This document shows positions 14,381 through 14,886 of a DNA stretch of 14,886 nucleotides, in pieces (position 1 is the stretch's first letter; each line of letters starts with the position of its first letter). Where the stretch lies: assembly GCA_003641405.1 (NCBI GenBank), contig QNAF01000021.1:1-14886 (forward strand), written 5' to 3'. This stretch comes from Candidatus Zixiibacteriota bacterium (GTDB lineage Bacteria > Zixibacteria > MSB-5A5 > GN15 > FEB-12). The position numbers and the translations under genes were made by a program. The notes under the pieces were generated by a model. The model made no database searches. It saw only the letters and a program-made list of their open reading frames with translations, and was not told the DNA's origin.

Positions 14381-14886
14381 ATGCAAAGAGCTTGTGTGAT
14401 AGTTCTGGTTTTCATCACGGTAGGATTCTGTACTTCCTCCGCCGTTGCTCAGTTCGAAGATTTCGAAGATGATGTGCAAACTCACACATTGTACGATATG
14501 CCACCGCGCCAGTTAGTGGATGTACCGACCGCGGGAACACTGACCAAGGGACATTTTGATCTGGCCTTGAGGCTCTACGCTAACGGCGGTGCGTTGGCCT
14601 ATACCGACATCGGCCTGTCTAACCGTCTCATGATAGGCGTCTCATACGGCGGTACCGAGACCGTTTCTGACCGTGATCCCGACTGGAATCCACGTATAGG
14701 ATTTTCTCTGAAATTTCGTCTCATCGATGAGTTAGAATACTTCCCCGGTGTAGCGATCGGTTACTCAGATCAAGGGTACGGAGCGTGGCATGGGGATATG
14801 GAACGCTTTGACTTCAAATCGCGCGGTTTCTACGCCGTCACCAGTCGGAGCTTCTATTTCTACAAATGGACAGCCGGCTGGCATGT
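14381..14886 (+). CDS. Exported, probably outer-membrane beta-barrel protein, cut by the right edge
   Basis: From the ATG at 14381 the frame is open for 168 codons to the window edge; GGGGA lies 7 nt upstream. A signal peptide covers about residues 1-23 (MQRACVIVLVFITVGFC... ending SAVAQ). After an acidic stretch (FEDFEDDV) the sequence becomes alternating aromatic/hydrophobic and polar, as in barrel strands: GHFDLALRLYANGGALAYTDIGLSN, RLMIGVSYGG, RIGFSLKFRLID, PGVAIGYSDQGYG and FKSRGFYAVTS. The pattern 'PTAGTL-x-KGHFDL' followed by 'NRLMIGVSYGG' recalls uncharacterised or YjbH-like barrel proteins of environmental bacteria. I cannot name a family with certainty, and the C-terminus is missing. 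Function is unknown. Confidence 0.75.
   Translation, partial: MQRACVIVLVFITVGFCTSSAVAQFEDFEDDVQTHTLYDMPPRQLVDVPTAGTLTKGHFDLALRLYANGGALAYTDIGLSNRLMIGVSYGGTETVSDRDPDWNPRIGFSLKFRLIDELEYFPGVAIGYSDQGYGAWHGDMERFDFKSRGFYAVTSRSFYFYKWTAGWH

Overview
The window reads as chromosomal core-type DNA of a diderm (outer-membrane-bearing) bacterium. The evidence is a TamA-type outer-membrane barrel with POTRA domains, its TamB partner, an HtrA-like putative lipoprotein and a second predicted outer-membrane barrel at the right edge. Base composition is moderate and similar throughout. The gene mix, together with the style of the right-edge barrel, brings to mind uncultured FCB-type lineages such as Zixibacteria. 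That placement is an impression from the sequence, not a computed assignment. I see no insertion sequence, phage gene, CRISPR array, tRNA or rRNA, and no gene-free stretch longer than 300 bases.

Layout. (1) 1-237, minus strand: the first 15 codons of a membrane or secreted protein leaving the left edge, a possible promoter for it, and a GNRA-capped hairpin terminator closing the large operon to its right. (2) 238-10666, minus strand: eight tightly packed genes read right to left. In transcription order they are an ECF sigma factor, a zinc-finger anti-sigma factor with one membrane span, an HtrA/DegP-like PDZ protein whose catalytic triad is replaced, a carboxymuconolactone-decarboxylase-fold protein, TamB, TamA, MnmA (tRNA 2-thiouridylase) and a UPF0173 metal-dependent hydrolase. 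Two junctions overlap and the gaps are 2 to about 50 nt. A GGAACTT-N16-TACTAA element just upstream of the sigma gene looks like an ECF-type, probably self-activated promoter. (3) 10816-12033, minus strand: a DUF401-family permease. (4) 12062-14256, plus strand: pabB and pabC, overlapping by ATGA and followed by an intrinsic terminator; they make 4-aminobenzoate for folate. (5) 14381 to the right edge, plus strand: the start of an exported barrel-like protein with a good sigma-70 promoter.

The noteworthy unit is the eight-gene operon. It resembles proteobacterial sigma-E/AlgU operons (sigma, anti-sigma, periplasmic regulator, HtrA protease). Here, however, the HtrA position is held by a predicted pseudoprotease with an intact PDZ domain, and the operon continues into the TAM envelope-transport pair. 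A reasonable hypothesis is a self-regulating envelope-stress circuit in which the PDZ pseudoprotease senses or scaffolds misfolded envelope proteins and the sigma factor drives its own TamA/TamB. This is inference from gene order and residues; nothing here shows it experimentally.
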